From CAVURW01 sp963743595 (GTDB lineage: Bacteria; Verrucomicrobiota; Verrucomicrobiia; Methylacidiphilales; UBA1321), in the NCBI GenBank assembly GCA_963743595.1, contig CAVURW010000036.1:1-64000 (forward strand): DNA of 64,000 bases. Reading direction: 5' to 3'. How positions within the stretch are numbered: position 1 is the stretch's first letter; the number at the start of each line of letters is the position of its first letter. This document shows positions 9,173-18,097 of this stretch, piece by piece. The notes beneath the pieces were generated by a model. That model was not told where the DNA came from. It worked only from the letters and a program-made list of their open reading frames with translations, and searched no databases. A program made the translations under genes and the position numbers.

Positions 9173-10366
9173 ATGAACATTCACGAATACCAGGCCAAAG
9201 AGTTGATGCAAAAATTTGGGGTGGCGACCCCGGGCGGAGCAGTAGCCAGTACTGCAGAAGAGGCTGAAAAAGTAGCGCAATCCCTAAATACCAAGGACTT
9301 AGTCGTTAAGGCACAGATCCATGCGGGCGGTCGGGGTAAGGGAACCTTCAAAAACGGTTTCAAGGGCGGTGTGCATCTCTGTACGACTGCGGAAGAGGTG
9401 AAGGAAAAGGCTGGCCAAATGATTGGCCAAACTCTCGTAACCGTCCAGACGGGACCCGAGGGTAAGCTCGTGAGCAAGGTGCTCGTAGCGCAATCAAAAA
9501 AGATTTCGCGCGAACTCTATTTTGCGATCGTGATGGACCGGGAAGCGCAAGCTCCGGTGATCATCGCCAGCACGCGCGGTGGTATGGATATCGAAGAAGT
9601 CGCGTCTCACACGCCGGAGTTGATCATGAATTTGGGGATCAACCCCGCACTCGGTTTACAAGATTACGAAGCGCGTAAAATCGCTTACTACCTCGAACTC
9701 GGTGGCGAATTGCTAAAGCCTGCGGTGAACGTGATTAAGGCGCTCTATCGCCTGTTCTCCGAGACCGATTGCTCCCTGGTGGAAATCAACCCGCTGGTCG
9801 TCACTCCCGATAACGAAGTGATGGCGTTGGATGCCAAGTTCAACTTCGATGACAACGCGCTCTTCCGCCATCCAGAGATCGTTGCCTTTCGCGATATCAC
9901 GGAAGAAGATCCGCGCGAAGTCGAAGCCAGTAAGTTCAACTTAAATTACATCGGTCTGGACGGAAACATCGCCTGTTTGGTGAACGGTGCCGGTCTCGCG
10001 ATGGGCACGATGGACATTATCCAATACGCCGGCGGACGGCCCGCGAACTTCCTCGATGTCGGGGGTGGTGCCAGCAAAGACCAAGTGACCGAAGCGTTTA
10101 AGATTCTGGTTTCAGACAAGAACGTGAAAGCGATTTTGGTGAACATCTTCGGAGGCATCATGAAATGCGACACGATCGCCACGGGCATCATGGAAGCGGT
10201 CAAAGCGGTCTCGCTGCCCGTCCCCCTCGTCGTTCGCTTGGAAGGTACCAATGTCGAACTCGGGAAGAAAATGCTCAATGAATCGGGGCTTCCCATTATC
10301 ACCGCCGATGACTTGGCCGATGCGGCCAAGAAAGTCGTTGCCGCTGCGGCGGAGGGGAAAAAATAG
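9173..10366 (+). CDS. sucC: Succinyl-CoA ligase (ADP/GDP-forming) beta subunit
   Basis: The 397-residue beta subunit carries the ATP-grasp nucleotide site of succinyl-CoA synthetase, which makes nucleoside triphosphate from succinyl-CoA in the TCA cycle. The family start MNIHEYQAKELMQKFGV fixes the initiation codon at 9173, 30 bases inside the longest open frame. Also visible are VVKAQIHAGGRGKG, VEINPLVVTPDNEVMALDAK and VNIFGGIMKCDTIA with the subunit-interface and phosphate-binding glycines. It is followed 45 bases later by sucD, so the pair forms a normal sucCD operon. Confidence 0.97.
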   Translation: MNIHEYQAKELMQKFGVATPGGAVASTAEEAEKVAQSLNTKDLVVKAQIHAGGRGKGTFKNGFKGGVHLCTTAEEVKEKAGQMIGQTLVTVQTGPEGKLVSKVLVAQSKKISRELYFAIVMDREAQAPVIIASTRGGMDIEEVASHTPELIMNLGINPALGLQDYEARKIAYYLELGGELLKPAVNVIKALYRLFSETDCSLVEINPLVVTPDNEVMALDAKFNFDDNALFRHPEIVAFRDITEEDPREVEASKFNLNYIGLDGNIACLVNGAGLAMGTMDIIQYAGGRPANFLDVGGGASKDQVTEAFKILVSDKNVKAILVNIFGGIMKCDTIATGIMEAVKAVSLPVPLVVRLEGTNVELGKKMLNESGLPIITADDLADAAKKVVAAAAEGKK

Positions 10367-10410
10367 GACCGAATTAAAGAAGACGATCAACCAATACATT
10401 CACGAATAAT

Positions 10411-11295
10411 ATGTCGATTCTAGTAGATAAAAATACGCGCCTGCTTGTGCAGGGCATTACGGGTAAAGCGGGCGGATCTCACGCCAAGGGCTGTGCCGAA
10501 TATGGAACTAATGTGGTGGCCGGCGTTACGCCCGGTCGCGGGGGCGAAACCTTTAAGGACGGTCCCACTCCTGTTCCCGTTTACAATACAGTGATGGAAG
10601 CGCGGAAACAGACCGGCTGTAACGCCACAATGATCTTTGTGCCAGCTCCGTTTGCCGCTGACTCCATTCTTGAGGCGGCTGACGCCGGCATCGAGCTGAT
10701 CGTTTGTATCACTGAGGGTATCCCCGTCATGGACATGATGCGGGCTAAGGTGGGTCTGCAAGGCAAGAACGTCCGGTTGATCGGGCCGAATTGCCCAGGG
10801 ATCATCACCCCCGACCAATGCAAAATCGGCATCATGCCTGGCTACATTCACAAGGCCGGCAAAGTGGGCGTCGTTTCGCGGAGTGGCACGTTAACCTACG
10901 AAGCTGTCTGGCAGCTCACATCGCGAGGCTTGGGTCAAAGCACCTGCATCGGTATTGGTGGCGATCCCATTAACGGCACGAGCCACCGGGATGCTGTCCG
11001 GATGTTCAACGAAGATCCTGAAACCGAAGCAATTATTCTAATCGGTGAAATTGGCGGTAGCGGTGAAGAAGATGCGGCTGCTTATATTAAAGAGCACGTG
11101 AAGAAGCCCGTCGCTGCATTCATTGCCGGTGCAACAGCGCCTCCAGGACGCCGGATGGGCCACGCGGGTGCAATCGCCTCTGGAGGCAAGGGCACGGCAG
11201 AGGGCAAGAAAAAGGCGTTGGAAGACGCGGGTATCGCTGTGGCCCCGACACCGGCGGCGATGGCGGATACTCTGATCGCAAGAATGAAGCGGTAG
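10411..11295 (+). CDS. sucD: Succinyl-CoA ligase alpha subunit
   Basis: The 294-residue alpha subunit binds CoA and carries the phosphohistidine intermediate. The CoA-binding start MSILVDKNTRLLVQGITGKAG, the GPNCPGIITP motif near residue 128, and the active-site sequence RRMGHAGAIASGGKGTA, in which His251 is the phosphorylated residue, are all present. Length and order match other bacterial sucCD pairs. An imperfect inverted repeat follows the stop codon. Confidence 0.97.
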   Translation: MSILVDKNTRLLVQGITGKAGGSHAKGCAEYGTNVVAGVTPGRGGETFKDGPTPVPVYNTVMEARKQTGCNATMIFVPAPFAADSILEAADAGIELIVCITEGIPVMDMMRAKVGLQGKNVRLIGPNCPGIITPDQCKIGIMPGYIHKAGKVGVVSRSGTLTYEAVWQLTSRGLGQSTCIGIGGDPINGTSHRDAVRMFNEDPETEAIILIGEIGGSGEEDAAAYIKEHVKKPVAAFIAGATAPPGRRMGHAGAIASGGKGTAEGKKKALEDAGIAVAPTPAAMADTLIARMKR

Positions 11296-11309
11296 AAACC
11301 GGTCCATAA

Positions 11310-11358
11310 CTGCGCGTATTTAGTTTGCAATCAACACGTTATAACTAAAAACACGCAG
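11310..11358. repeat. Imperfect inverted repeat after sucD
   Basis: CTGCGCGTATTTAGTT (11310-11325) pairs with AACTAAAAACACGCAG (11343-11358) at 14 of 16 positions around a 17-base loop. No T-run follows, so it is not a classical intrinsic terminator. It could be a 3'-end stabilising hairpin of the sucCD transcript or a regulatory structure ahead of the next operon. Confidence 0.5.
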
Positions 11359-11507
11359 AAGTGGCGTAAAGTTGTAGTCCAGCTCGATTCCAAAAACATT
11401 TCCCCCTTGTAATGCCTTGAAAAGTCTTGACCAAAAACAAGCCGCTGACTAATCCTCCACCCACCCACCAGTCATTAATATAAACCACCAGCGGAGCTGA
11501 CGATAAT

Positions 11508-11825
11508 ATGAGACAAACCAATACAAACTCAGGTACGGATAGTCGAGGCGTGGCCTTCGGCTTGGAAGGTAACTTGTACATTCCCGTGGTTGTTAGCGTC
11601 ATCGTGAGCATCGTGCTCCTCTCGCTAATGATGGGAGATGGTCCGTGGAAATGGGCTGTAATTCCTTCCCCGATTGTCTTGACATTGGGCTACGTCCTTG
11701 TATTCGTTCACCAGAGGCCGGCAAGGTTTCAAAATGATTACTTTAATCAGTGGATTTTTGGTCCAGCGTTCAATTCACGGCCGAATCGTCGCAGACTAAA
11801 GCATCCGTTGAGTCCAGAACTTTAG
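11508..11825 (+). CDS. Small two-helix membrane protein, VirB3/TrbD-like
   Basis: The 105-residue product has two hydrophobic helices at about residues 24-42 and 49-67, a short polar N-terminus and a basic C-terminal tail (RPARFQNDYFNQWIFG, then RPNRRRLKHP). Size, topology and its position two genes before a VirB4-like ATPase match VirB3/TrbD/TraL-type proteins, inner-membrane partners of VirB4 in type IV secretion. Direct sequence similarity cannot be tested here, so the assignment rests on topology and context. GGAG lies 11 bases before the ATG. The next gene starts one base after the stop, showing a tight operon. Confidence 0.55.
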   Translation: MRQTNTNSGTDSRGVAFGLEGNLYIPVVVSVIVSIVLLSLMMGDGPWKWAVIPSPIVLTLGYVLVFVHQRPARFQNDYFNQWIFGPAFNSRPNRRRLKHPLSPEL

Positions 11826-11826
11826 A

Positions 11827-12303
11827 ATGAATATAATGAAATATACCAAACCGTTAGTGATAGCTGTAGGAGTCGCGCTTCTGTGCGGCTGTGCATCCAA
11901 TAAACCAGCACCGCAGAACACGATTTACGTACCTGTTCAGGAAGGCGGCTTGGTAGACGAACCGATCGTTGTCTCTCGTCTGTCCACAGATGTGCTCTTC
12001 GATTACGGTTCCGCCGATTTGAATGCGCAGGCTCTCCGTGATCTGCAAGTGATCGCGACGACCATCCAACGTTACCCGAACCCGGAAGTCATCGTGACGG
12101 GTCACGCCGATGGAGCTGGTCCCGCAAATTTAGCGCTCTCTCAGCGCCGTGCGGATGCGGTCTCTGAATGGCTATCACTCAACACCCGGGCCATTGTGGT
12201 CCGTTCGATTGGCGTAGGTAACAATGCTCCTCGAGTTATCGACGATAATTCTCCGACATCAGTTTACAATCGCCGGGTCGAAGTGCATATTCGTAACCGC
12301 TAA
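11827..12303 (+). CDS. OmpA/Pal-family lipoprotein
   Basis: A 158-residue lipoprotein. A signal peptide with lipobox LLCGC places the lipidated Cys at residue 22, followed by a short linker and an OmpA-type peptidoglycan-binding domain (about residues 55-157). Domain marks are DVLFDYGSADLN, VTGHADGAGPANLALSQRRADAV and NRRVEVHIRNR; the Asp and Arg that bind diaminopimelate in the family are present. It should anchor an envelope assembly to peptidoglycan. It lies between the VirB3-like and VirB4-like genes with one-base and 14-base gaps, which implies that it works with that membrane machine and not with the Tol system; no tolB or tolA is nearby. Confidence 0.85.
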   Translation: MNIMKYTKPLVIAVGVALLCGCASNKPAPQNTIYVPVQEGGLVDEPIVVSRLSTDVLFDYGSADLNAQALRDLQVIATTIQRYPNPEVIVTGHADGAGPANLALSQRRADAVSEWLSLNTRAIVVRSIGVGNNAPRVIDDNSPTSVYNRRVEVHIRNR

Positions 12304-12317
12304 CTGGAGATCACATT

Positions 12318-15071
12318 ATGGGCGCACCGGATGGATTTTTTATCAACGGAATGTTGCTTTTTGAAACGGGGCCTTCACGGCACACCTACCTTTCAAAAGG
12401 TTTTTACATCGACGTTCCCGATTTGGCCGGTGCGTCTTCTGCAAGGCGCGAAGAGTTTATCGATCAGATTAAGATCGTTCTTGGCATGGTCGATAGCACC
12501 ACCAGTCTCCAGGTGCAGTGGTCGGTAGACAGCGATTATCGGGTAGAACTCGAAAACTATCGCAAGGTCACGGACGAAAAGTGCCGGAACCGTTTCACCA
12601 AGTACATTCGCTCCGAGCGGTACCACCGCTACATGGAAGCGGTGAATGAAGGTCGTCTGCGTCGCGAGCGTTTGGCCCTCTTCTTCACGATGAAGGCGGA
12701 CTTGAGTTACAACAAATTCACCGGTCTGAAGGAGCACATGAACACGTTCCTTCGTCAGATGGATCGTAACTTCTCTGAAAAGATCGATACCGTTGCCCAG
12801 ATCTTGCACCAAGGCAAAATCCGTCCGATGGATGACTTGGAGCATTACAAGTATTATAAGCGGTTTTTGAATCCCTCTCTCTCGATGGTTCCCGATCAGA
12901 TCAATTGGGAAGCCTCGTTTGATCCGATGGCTACCATCCAGGAAAACTGCCTCTTCTCGGACTTCGTGACCTTCAAGGAAAACGGCGAGACCGCTGGCCA
13001 GTTGGAAACGCAGATGGATTCCCTGGTGGGTAAGCAGAACCCGATTCACGCGCGTATGGATGATTTCTTCCACTCGCTTATCGTCCTGAAACGCTGGCCT
13101 CGTACGACCTACGCTGGCTTAGTAACGATGTTGACAAATGCGGTGAGTTTAAATTACTCGATCACCCAGAACATCTACCCGATCGATATCACTCGCGAAA
13201 TCAAGAAGGAAGAAGCGATGATCGAGCGTTTGCAGGGGGATGCCGCAAACAACGGTAAAGTCTCGCTCTACCAAGCAATTTCCAAGAGGAACTCGAAGAT
13301 CGCTTCGTTGATGGCTGGTTACACAGTTCCGTTTAACGTTCTGACGGTGATTCGCGTCTGGGATCGCACCCAAGAAGGCCTAACGACCAAGTGCGCCTCC
13401 ATCAAGACCACGCTGCAAAACATGAACGGTGCGCAGTACCACCAGTGCAGCCACCCTGAGCAGATGAAGAATCTCTACTTTGAGACCTGGCCCGGTTGGA
13501 CAGGTGGAAAAGTTCGCGACTGGGACATGTACGCGGAGAGTGATTATCTCGCGGATCTCGTCGCCATCAGCAGCTCGTTTGTCGGTCACATCATGAGTGG
13601 CGAAAGCTTGTACGATGGTGGTAAGGGCAGCTTGGTGGGCGTCCGCACGTTCGCGGGCGAAACACCCCAGCATGCATTGCTCGTAGGGATGGCCGGTGCC
13701 GGTAAGACCTTCGCAGTTATCGATTTGTTGACTCAAAGCGAGTGCTTCTACGACTACACCGCGATCATCGAAGAGGGTTTGAGCTACGGTGTGTGGACCC
13801 AGACGATGGGATGTAGTCCCATCATCCTTCACCCGGACAGTAACCAAACGATTAACTACTTCGATACGCTCCAGGCACCGCTCTCCGGTTTGAACATGTC
13901 GGCGGGTGTGGCTCTCTGCTTAAAGATGATCGGTGCTTCCGGTGACGAAGATACGAACAATCAGCGCGCGGCCATGATCGGCGAGTACATCAGCCAGCTC
14001 TATACGGATGCGTTCGACGACTGGCGTTCCCGTAACGAAGACAAGATCGATGAACTGACCCGGTTTGCCTACGCAATGGAAGAGTACCGCAAGGCGAATC
14101 TGCCTCCCGGTTCTTCCTCCACGGAAGCCTACGTTGACATGCGCGACATGGCTCGGAATCGGCCCGATAAGTACGAGGAAGCGCTGCAGCAGCCCTCTGA
14201 AGACGACGTGGTACGCTTCTCGAAGAATCAAGTGGGTCAAGACTTAGTCCGTAACTTGGCTTTCGCGTTCTTTGAACCCGAGCAATTCCCGACGCACACC
14301 AGCTTGGTGGAAATGATGCGATACGGTCGGATGCCTCACCACAAGAAGGATGATACCGACTACATGTCGTCGCTCTTGGCCGCGTGGTGCCGCGCAAACG
14401 GTAAGAACGGTCCGCTCTTCGATGGTGTGACGAACATCACGTTGACGGGTAAAGTCACGCACTTCGAATTGGGTCTGATTCCAGAATCGAATAAGGAATT
14501 GAAAGAGGCCGCTGGCTTCCTCGTGGCGAACTTCGTTCGTCAAAAGATCATCACCATGCCTCGCGCCTCCCGCAAACGGCTAGTGTTCGAGGAAATGGTA
14601 CGGTTCCTTGGCGTTAAAGGCGGCGACAAGATCGTCTCTGAAAGTTACGCCCAGATGCGTAAGTTCGGTTGCTGGGTTATCTCGATCGTGCAGCAGTACG
14701 CGCAGTTCCAACACTCGCCGCTCCGCCCGATCTTGGTGGGTAACTCGAAGATGTTTCTGATCATGAAACAGAACGATCGCCGCGAGTTGGTCGATCTGGC
14801 GAACGACATCGGTCTTCCTGACACCGTTCAACACACGATTCTCGATTACCGCTTGCCTGAACACCAAAACGCGAGAGATCGCGCCAGCTACTACACCGTG
14901 TTTGCCTTGGACGGCGCAACGAATCCTTGCGGAACGATCAAGTGCAAGTGCGATCCTGTGATGATCTACGTGGCGAGCTCGAACGGTGCTTTGTTCGATA
15001 AGCGTGCCAAGGCGCTTGCGAAATATCCCGACGTCATCGACGGGATCTTCGCCGAGGCTTTAAACAAGTAA
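12318..15071 (+). CDS. VirB4/TraC-like type IV secretion ATPase
   Basis: The 917-residue protein resembles VirB4/TraC ATPases, the hexameric motors that energise pilus assembly and export in type IV secretion. A long N-terminal domain (to about 430) precedes an FtsK-type P-loop domain with Walker A GMAGAGKT at residues 457-464. The expected Walker B position reads RLVFEEMVRF (about 754-763), with Glu where family members normally have Asp. The C-terminal part (WVISIVQQYAQF, VGNSKMFLIMKQND, ILDYRLPEHQNA) resembles TraC-type ends. GGAG precedes the ATG by eight bases. No relaxase, coupling protein or other VirB gene lies in the window. Codon choice looks like that of the flanking housekeeping genes, so recent transfer is unlikely. 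Confidence 0.8.
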   Translation: MGAPDGFFINGMLLFETGPSRHTYLSKGFYIDVPDLAGASSARREEFIDQIKIVLGMVDSTTSLQVQWSVDSDYRVELENYRKVTDEKCRNRFTKYIRSERYHRYMEAVNEGRLRRERLALFFTMKADLSYNKFTGLKEHMNTFLRQMDRNFSEKIDTVAQILHQGKIRPMDDLEHYKYYKRFLNPSLSMVPDQINWEASFDPMATIQENCLFSDFVTFKENGETAGQLETQMDSLVGKQNPIHARMDDFFHSLIVLKRWPRTTYAGLVTMLTNAVSLNYSITQNIYPIDITREIKKEEAMIERLQGDAANNGKVSLYQAISKRNSKIASLMAGYTVPFNVLTVIRVWDRTQEGLTTKCASIKTTLQNMNGAQYHQCSHPEQMKNLYFETWPGWTGGKVRDWDMYAESDYLADLVAISSSFVGHIMSGESLYDGGKGSLVGVRTFAGETPQHALLVGMAGAGKTFAVIDLLTQSECFYDYTAIIEEGLSYGVWTQTMGCSPIILHPDSNQTINYFDTLQAPLSGLNMSAGVALCLKMIGASGDEDTNNQRAAMIGEYISQLYTDAFDDWRSRNEDKIDELTRFAYAMEEYRKANLPPGSSSTEAYVDMRDMARNRPDKYEEALQQPSEDDVVRFSKNQVGQDLVRNLAFAFFEPEQFPTHTSLVEMMRYGRMPHHKKDDTDYMSSLLAAWCRANGKNGPLFDGVTNITLTGKVTHFELGLIPESNKELKEAAGFLVANFVRQKIITMPRASRKRLVFEEMVRFLGVKGGDKIVSESYAQMRKFGCWVISIVQQYAQFQHSPLRPILVGNSKMFLIMKQNDRRELVDLANDIGLPDTVQHTILDYRLPEHQNARDRASYYTVFALDGATNPCGTIKCKCDPVMIYVASSNGALFDKRAKALAKYPDVIDGIFAEALNK

Positions 15072-15090
15072 TTCACCGAAACTTCTGGAG

Positions 15091-15122
15091 GCCGCCGAAT
15101 CGAAGGGTTCGGCGGCTTTTTG
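15091..15122 (+). terminator. Rho-independent terminator of the VirB3-OmpA-VirB4 operon
   Basis: GCCGCCGAA (15091-15099) pairs perfectly with TTCGGCGGC (15108-15116) around an eight-base loop, followed by TTTTTG. It lies 20 bases after the VirB4-like stop and separates this operon from the efflux-type gene downstream. Confidence 0.9.
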
Positions 15123-15231
15123 TTTCGCGGTGTAATATAAGGCCCGCTTCTCGACTCAAAAAAGTCTAGCTTGTCTAATCGGTCAACTCCGGTAGTTGAC
15201 TAATAATGGAGGAGCCGTATGCTGCGCAATT

Positions 15232-16740
15232 ATGTTTGAACGGAATGCGTTATTCGCGGGAGCAGGATTGGTCGCAGTTTTGGTGTTGAGCAGTTGCACA
15301 GTCGGACCAAATTATGTGCAACCCACCGTGCCTCATCCCGCCAAGTACAAAGAAGGTGCGGGCTGGAAGGATGCGGAGCCGCGGGATCAAATTGCTAAGG
15401 GCGATTGGTACCGCGTGTTCGGCGATTCCAAGCTGAACGAGCTGGAGGCTGAGGCGACCCAATCGAATCAAACGCTAAAGGCCGCCTTCGAGCGGGTGGA
15501 AGAAGCTCGCTCCACTGCCCGCGAATCGGCCGCGCAATTTTACCCCACCCTGAACACCCAGCCCTACGCGAATCGCTCGCGGATTTCCCCAAACAACGGC
15601 GAGCAACATTCGCTTTCGTCGAAACCGGCAGCCCACACGTACAACGAGTTTTACGTTCCTTTCGATCTCAGCTACGAGCTGGATCTCTGGGGTCGCGTTC
15701 GCCGCACCTTTGAGTCGAGCGAGGCGAGTGCTCAGGCATCCCTGGCCGATTACGAAAACGTGTGGCTCGGTCTGAAATCGGACCTAGCGGTCGATTATTT
15801 CACGCTTCGGACGTTGGATTCCCAGATCGATGTGGAAAAGGCTTCTATCGATGCGCGCCAGAAGGAATTGGACCTCACGAAGAGCCGGTTTGCTGGCGGA
15901 ATAAATACGGAGCTGGACGTGCAATTGGCCGAAGCCGAACTGGCGGCGGCGCAGTCGCAATTGGACTCGTTGCAACAAAATCGTGCCGAGACGGAGCACG
16001 CGATTGCCGTCTTGGTTGGGGTGCCCCCGGAAGGGTTCAGCATAGCAGCAAATGGCTCGAAGCTCTCGCCGCCCTCGGTTCCGGCGGGTCTGCCATCGGA
16101 TCTTTTGGAACGGCGTCCCGATGTGGCGGCTGCCGAGCGACGTGTCGCCGCCCAGAACGCCCAGATCGGCGTGGCAATCGCCGCGTACTACCCCGTGGTG
16201 CGTCTGACGGGATATTCGGGACTCGATTCCGGTGATATTTCAACGCTGGTCAATTGGCAAAGCCGTGTGTGGTCGCTCGGTCCGAATATCACGCTTCCGA
16301 TCTTTGAAGGTGGCCAGATTTCGGCGAACGTGCGCCTGCAACGGTCGACGTACGAAGAGAACGTGGCGAACTATCGGCAACAGGTTTTGGTGGCGTTTCG
16401 CGATGTGGAAGATAGCCTGAGCGACCTGCGTTATCTGGCGCAGCAAGAGGAGGCTCAGAACCGCGCATACCAAGCCTACGCGAAGACGCTGGAGCTGACG
16501 ATTGAGCGGTACAAGACGGGGTTGGTTTCGTACTTCGACGTAACGACAGCGGAGGGCGATGAGCTGAACGCGCAACAGACCCTAGTGCAAATTCGCGGTC
16601 AACGCATGAACTCCACGGTGCGTTTGATCAAAGCGCTGGGTGGTGGTTGGAACGATGAGCCGCCCCTCTTTGGAGCGGATGCTCGGCATGCCGATCCGAA
16701 CCCAAAAGGCGTCTCAATCGGCAGCGATACGATGCCATAG
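15232..16740 (+). CDS. NodT-family (TolC-like) outer-membrane factor lipoprotein
   Basis: A 502-residue outer-membrane channel of RND-type efflux systems. The start at 15232 gives a lipoprotein signal ending LSSC with the lipidated Cys at residue 22, followed by TVGPNYVQPTVP, the family hallmark. Coiled-coil helices carry the two repeated outer-membrane-factor domains, and LLERRPDVAAAERRVAAQNAQIGVA is diagnostic. The usual adaptor and RND pump genes are absent on both sides, so it is an orphan here. A GGAGG sits about 19 bases before the chosen ATG, further than normal, so an upstream TTG at 15196 remains possible. It follows the VirB4 operon but is separated from it by a terminator. Confidence 0.9.
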   Translation: MFERNALFAGAGLVAVLVLSSCTVGPNYVQPTVPHPAKYKEGAGWKDAEPRDQIAKGDWYRVFGDSKLNELEAEATQSNQTLKAAFERVEEARSTARESAAQFYPTLNTQPYANRSRISPNNGEQHSLSSKPAAHTYNEFYVPFDLSYELDLWGRVRRTFESSEASAQASLADYENVWLGLKSDLAVDYFTLRTLDSQIDVEKASIDARQKELDLTKSRFAGGINTELDVQLAEAELAAAQSQLDSLQQNRAETEHAIAVLVGVPPEGFSIAANGSKLSPPSVPAGLPSDLLERRPDVAAAERRVAAQNAQIGVAIAAYYPVVRLTGYSGLDSGDISTLVNWQSRVWSLGPNITLPIFEGGQISANVRLQRSTYEENVANYRQQVLVAFRDVEDSLSDLRYLAQQEEAQNRAYQAYAKTLELTIERYKTGLVSYFDVTTAEGDELNAQQTLVQIRGQRMNSTVRLIKALGGGWNDEPPLFGADARHADPNPKGVSIGSDTMP

Positions 16741-16758
16741 AGCGGCTCATTTACGCCT

Positions 16759-17565
16759 TTACGCGATAGTGATCTGAGTCGGCTTACGCTTCTCAAACCG
16801 AGTAACCGTGGTGTAACCAACTTCGCGGGCGAGTGCGTAAGCTTGGTCGAATGCGTAGGCCACTTCTTTCGGGTCGTGCGAATCGGAGTTGATAATGATG
16901 GGAATGTTTCGCGCAAAGGCCATCTGCAGAAATTGCTTGCTGGGATAGATCTCGCCGACGTCCTTCCGAAGGCCAGCCGTGTTGATCTCCAGTACGCCAC
17001 CGCAATCGGCGATTGCATCGAGCGGGCCGGTGTAAAAGCGTGAGAGATCTCCAGCAGGGCGATGGCCAAACTTCTTAGCCAGATCGGGATGTGCGTAAAA
17101 ATCGAAAAGTTTCGATTGAATCATTTGCGTGTACGCCCCGAAGTAGAACGACCAGATTTCCTCTACCGGTTGCTCCGTCCATCGCTTCAGATGCTTGGGA
17201 TTGTCGACGTCCCACTCCGGCGTTATGTAGTGGACTGAACCGATAAGGAAATCCCAGTCCGCCGCAGCCGCAAGGTAACGGATGTGATCTTCAAAACCGG
17301 GAATGAAATCACATTCCAGCCCGAGACGGATGGGGTAGTCTGGGAACTCGCTACGCACCTCTTGGACCAATGCCAAATAAGTGAGGAACTCCTCCGGAGC
17401 CATGCGCCATTCATCGAATTGAGTAGGCATGGGATTGTGATCCGAAAAGCCAATTTCAACGAGGCCCGCCGCCTGTGCCGCAGCCACATACTCCCGTGGA
17501 TGACCGACCGCGTGGTCGCAGAGAGGCGTGTGAATATGGTAATCGGTTCGCATTCTGGAGAGCAT
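16759..17565 (-). CDS. hisK: PHP-family histidinol-phosphatase (HisK/HisJ type)
   Basis: A 268-residue PHP-domain phosphoesterase, probably dephosphorylating histidinol phosphate in histidine synthesis. Metal-binding motifs are visible: DYHIHTPLCDHAVG at the N-terminus, GFSDHNPMP near 40, GLECDFIPGF near 83, GSVHYI near 109, FDFYAHPDLAKKFG near 154 and NSDSHDPKEV near 228. A second ATG at 17553 would start directly before the first motif; neither start has a strong ribosome binding site. No other his genes are in the window. The substrate is inferred from the family. Confidence 0.85.
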   Translation of the reverse strand: MLSRMRTDYHIHTPLCDHAVGHPREYVAAAQAAGLVEIGFSDHNPMPTQFDEWRMAPEEFLTYLALVQEVRSEFPDYPIRLGLECDFIPGFEDHIRYLAAAADWDFLIGSVHYITPEWDVDNPKHLKRWTEQPVEEIWSFYFGAYTQMIQSKLFDFYAHPDLAKKFGHRPAGDLSRFYTGPLDAIADCGGVLEINTAGLRKDVGEIYPSKQFLQMAFARNIPIIINSDSHDPKEVAYAFDQAYALAREVGYTTVTRFEKRKPTQITIA

Positions 17566-17651
17566 AACCGGAGAGGTCCGGGGTGGCTATCGGTTTTGAC
17601 GCTCGGCTTATTTGTAGGGAAGAAAGTTAAATGAGCTAATTACGCAGGTGT

Positions 17652-18097
17652 GTGCGTTACCTTGATCCCAAGAACGATCTTGTTTTTAAGCGGGTGTTCG
17701 GCGAGAAGCCGCACATCCTGCGGGCATTTCTCAACGCTGTTTTGCCACTCCCTCATGACAAAAAAATCGAGTCGCTGGAATATCTCACTCCTGAACAAGT
17801 TCCCCGCCTTCCCTTACTCAAATACACGATCGTAGACGTGCGGTGCCGCGACCAAAAAGGCCGCCAATTCATCGTGGAAATGCAAATGAACTGGACCCGC
17901 GCGTTCTTGAATCGTGTTTTGTTCAATGCCAGCGAAGCTTATGTCAACCAACTGGATCAGGGAGAGCAGTACGAATTGCTTCAACCCGTGATTGGGCTGA
18001 GTCTGCTCGACGACATTTTCGAGCGAAGCACCGAGGAGTTTGTCATCACTACAAAATGGTCAGCGTAAAACAGCAGTTGATTTTCCTGTGCCACTAA
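17652..18097 (+). pseudogene. Rpn-family recombination-promoting nuclease/putative transposase, truncated and frameshifted
   Basis: From a GTG at 17652 the frame gives RYLDPKNDLVFKRVFGEKP, then DVRCRDQKGRQFIVEMQM, the PD-(D/E)XK nuclease core of Rpn/YhgA-like proteins. The frame runs into ITTKWSA and stops at 18068. Removing one base near 18045 restores the family sequence (VHHYKMVSVKQQ), which then stops at 18095-18097. Intact relatives are near 300 residues, so roughly half the protein is missing. The end overlaps the convergent gatA end by four bases. These genes are often multicopy and unstable, consistent with decay. Confidence 0.75.
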
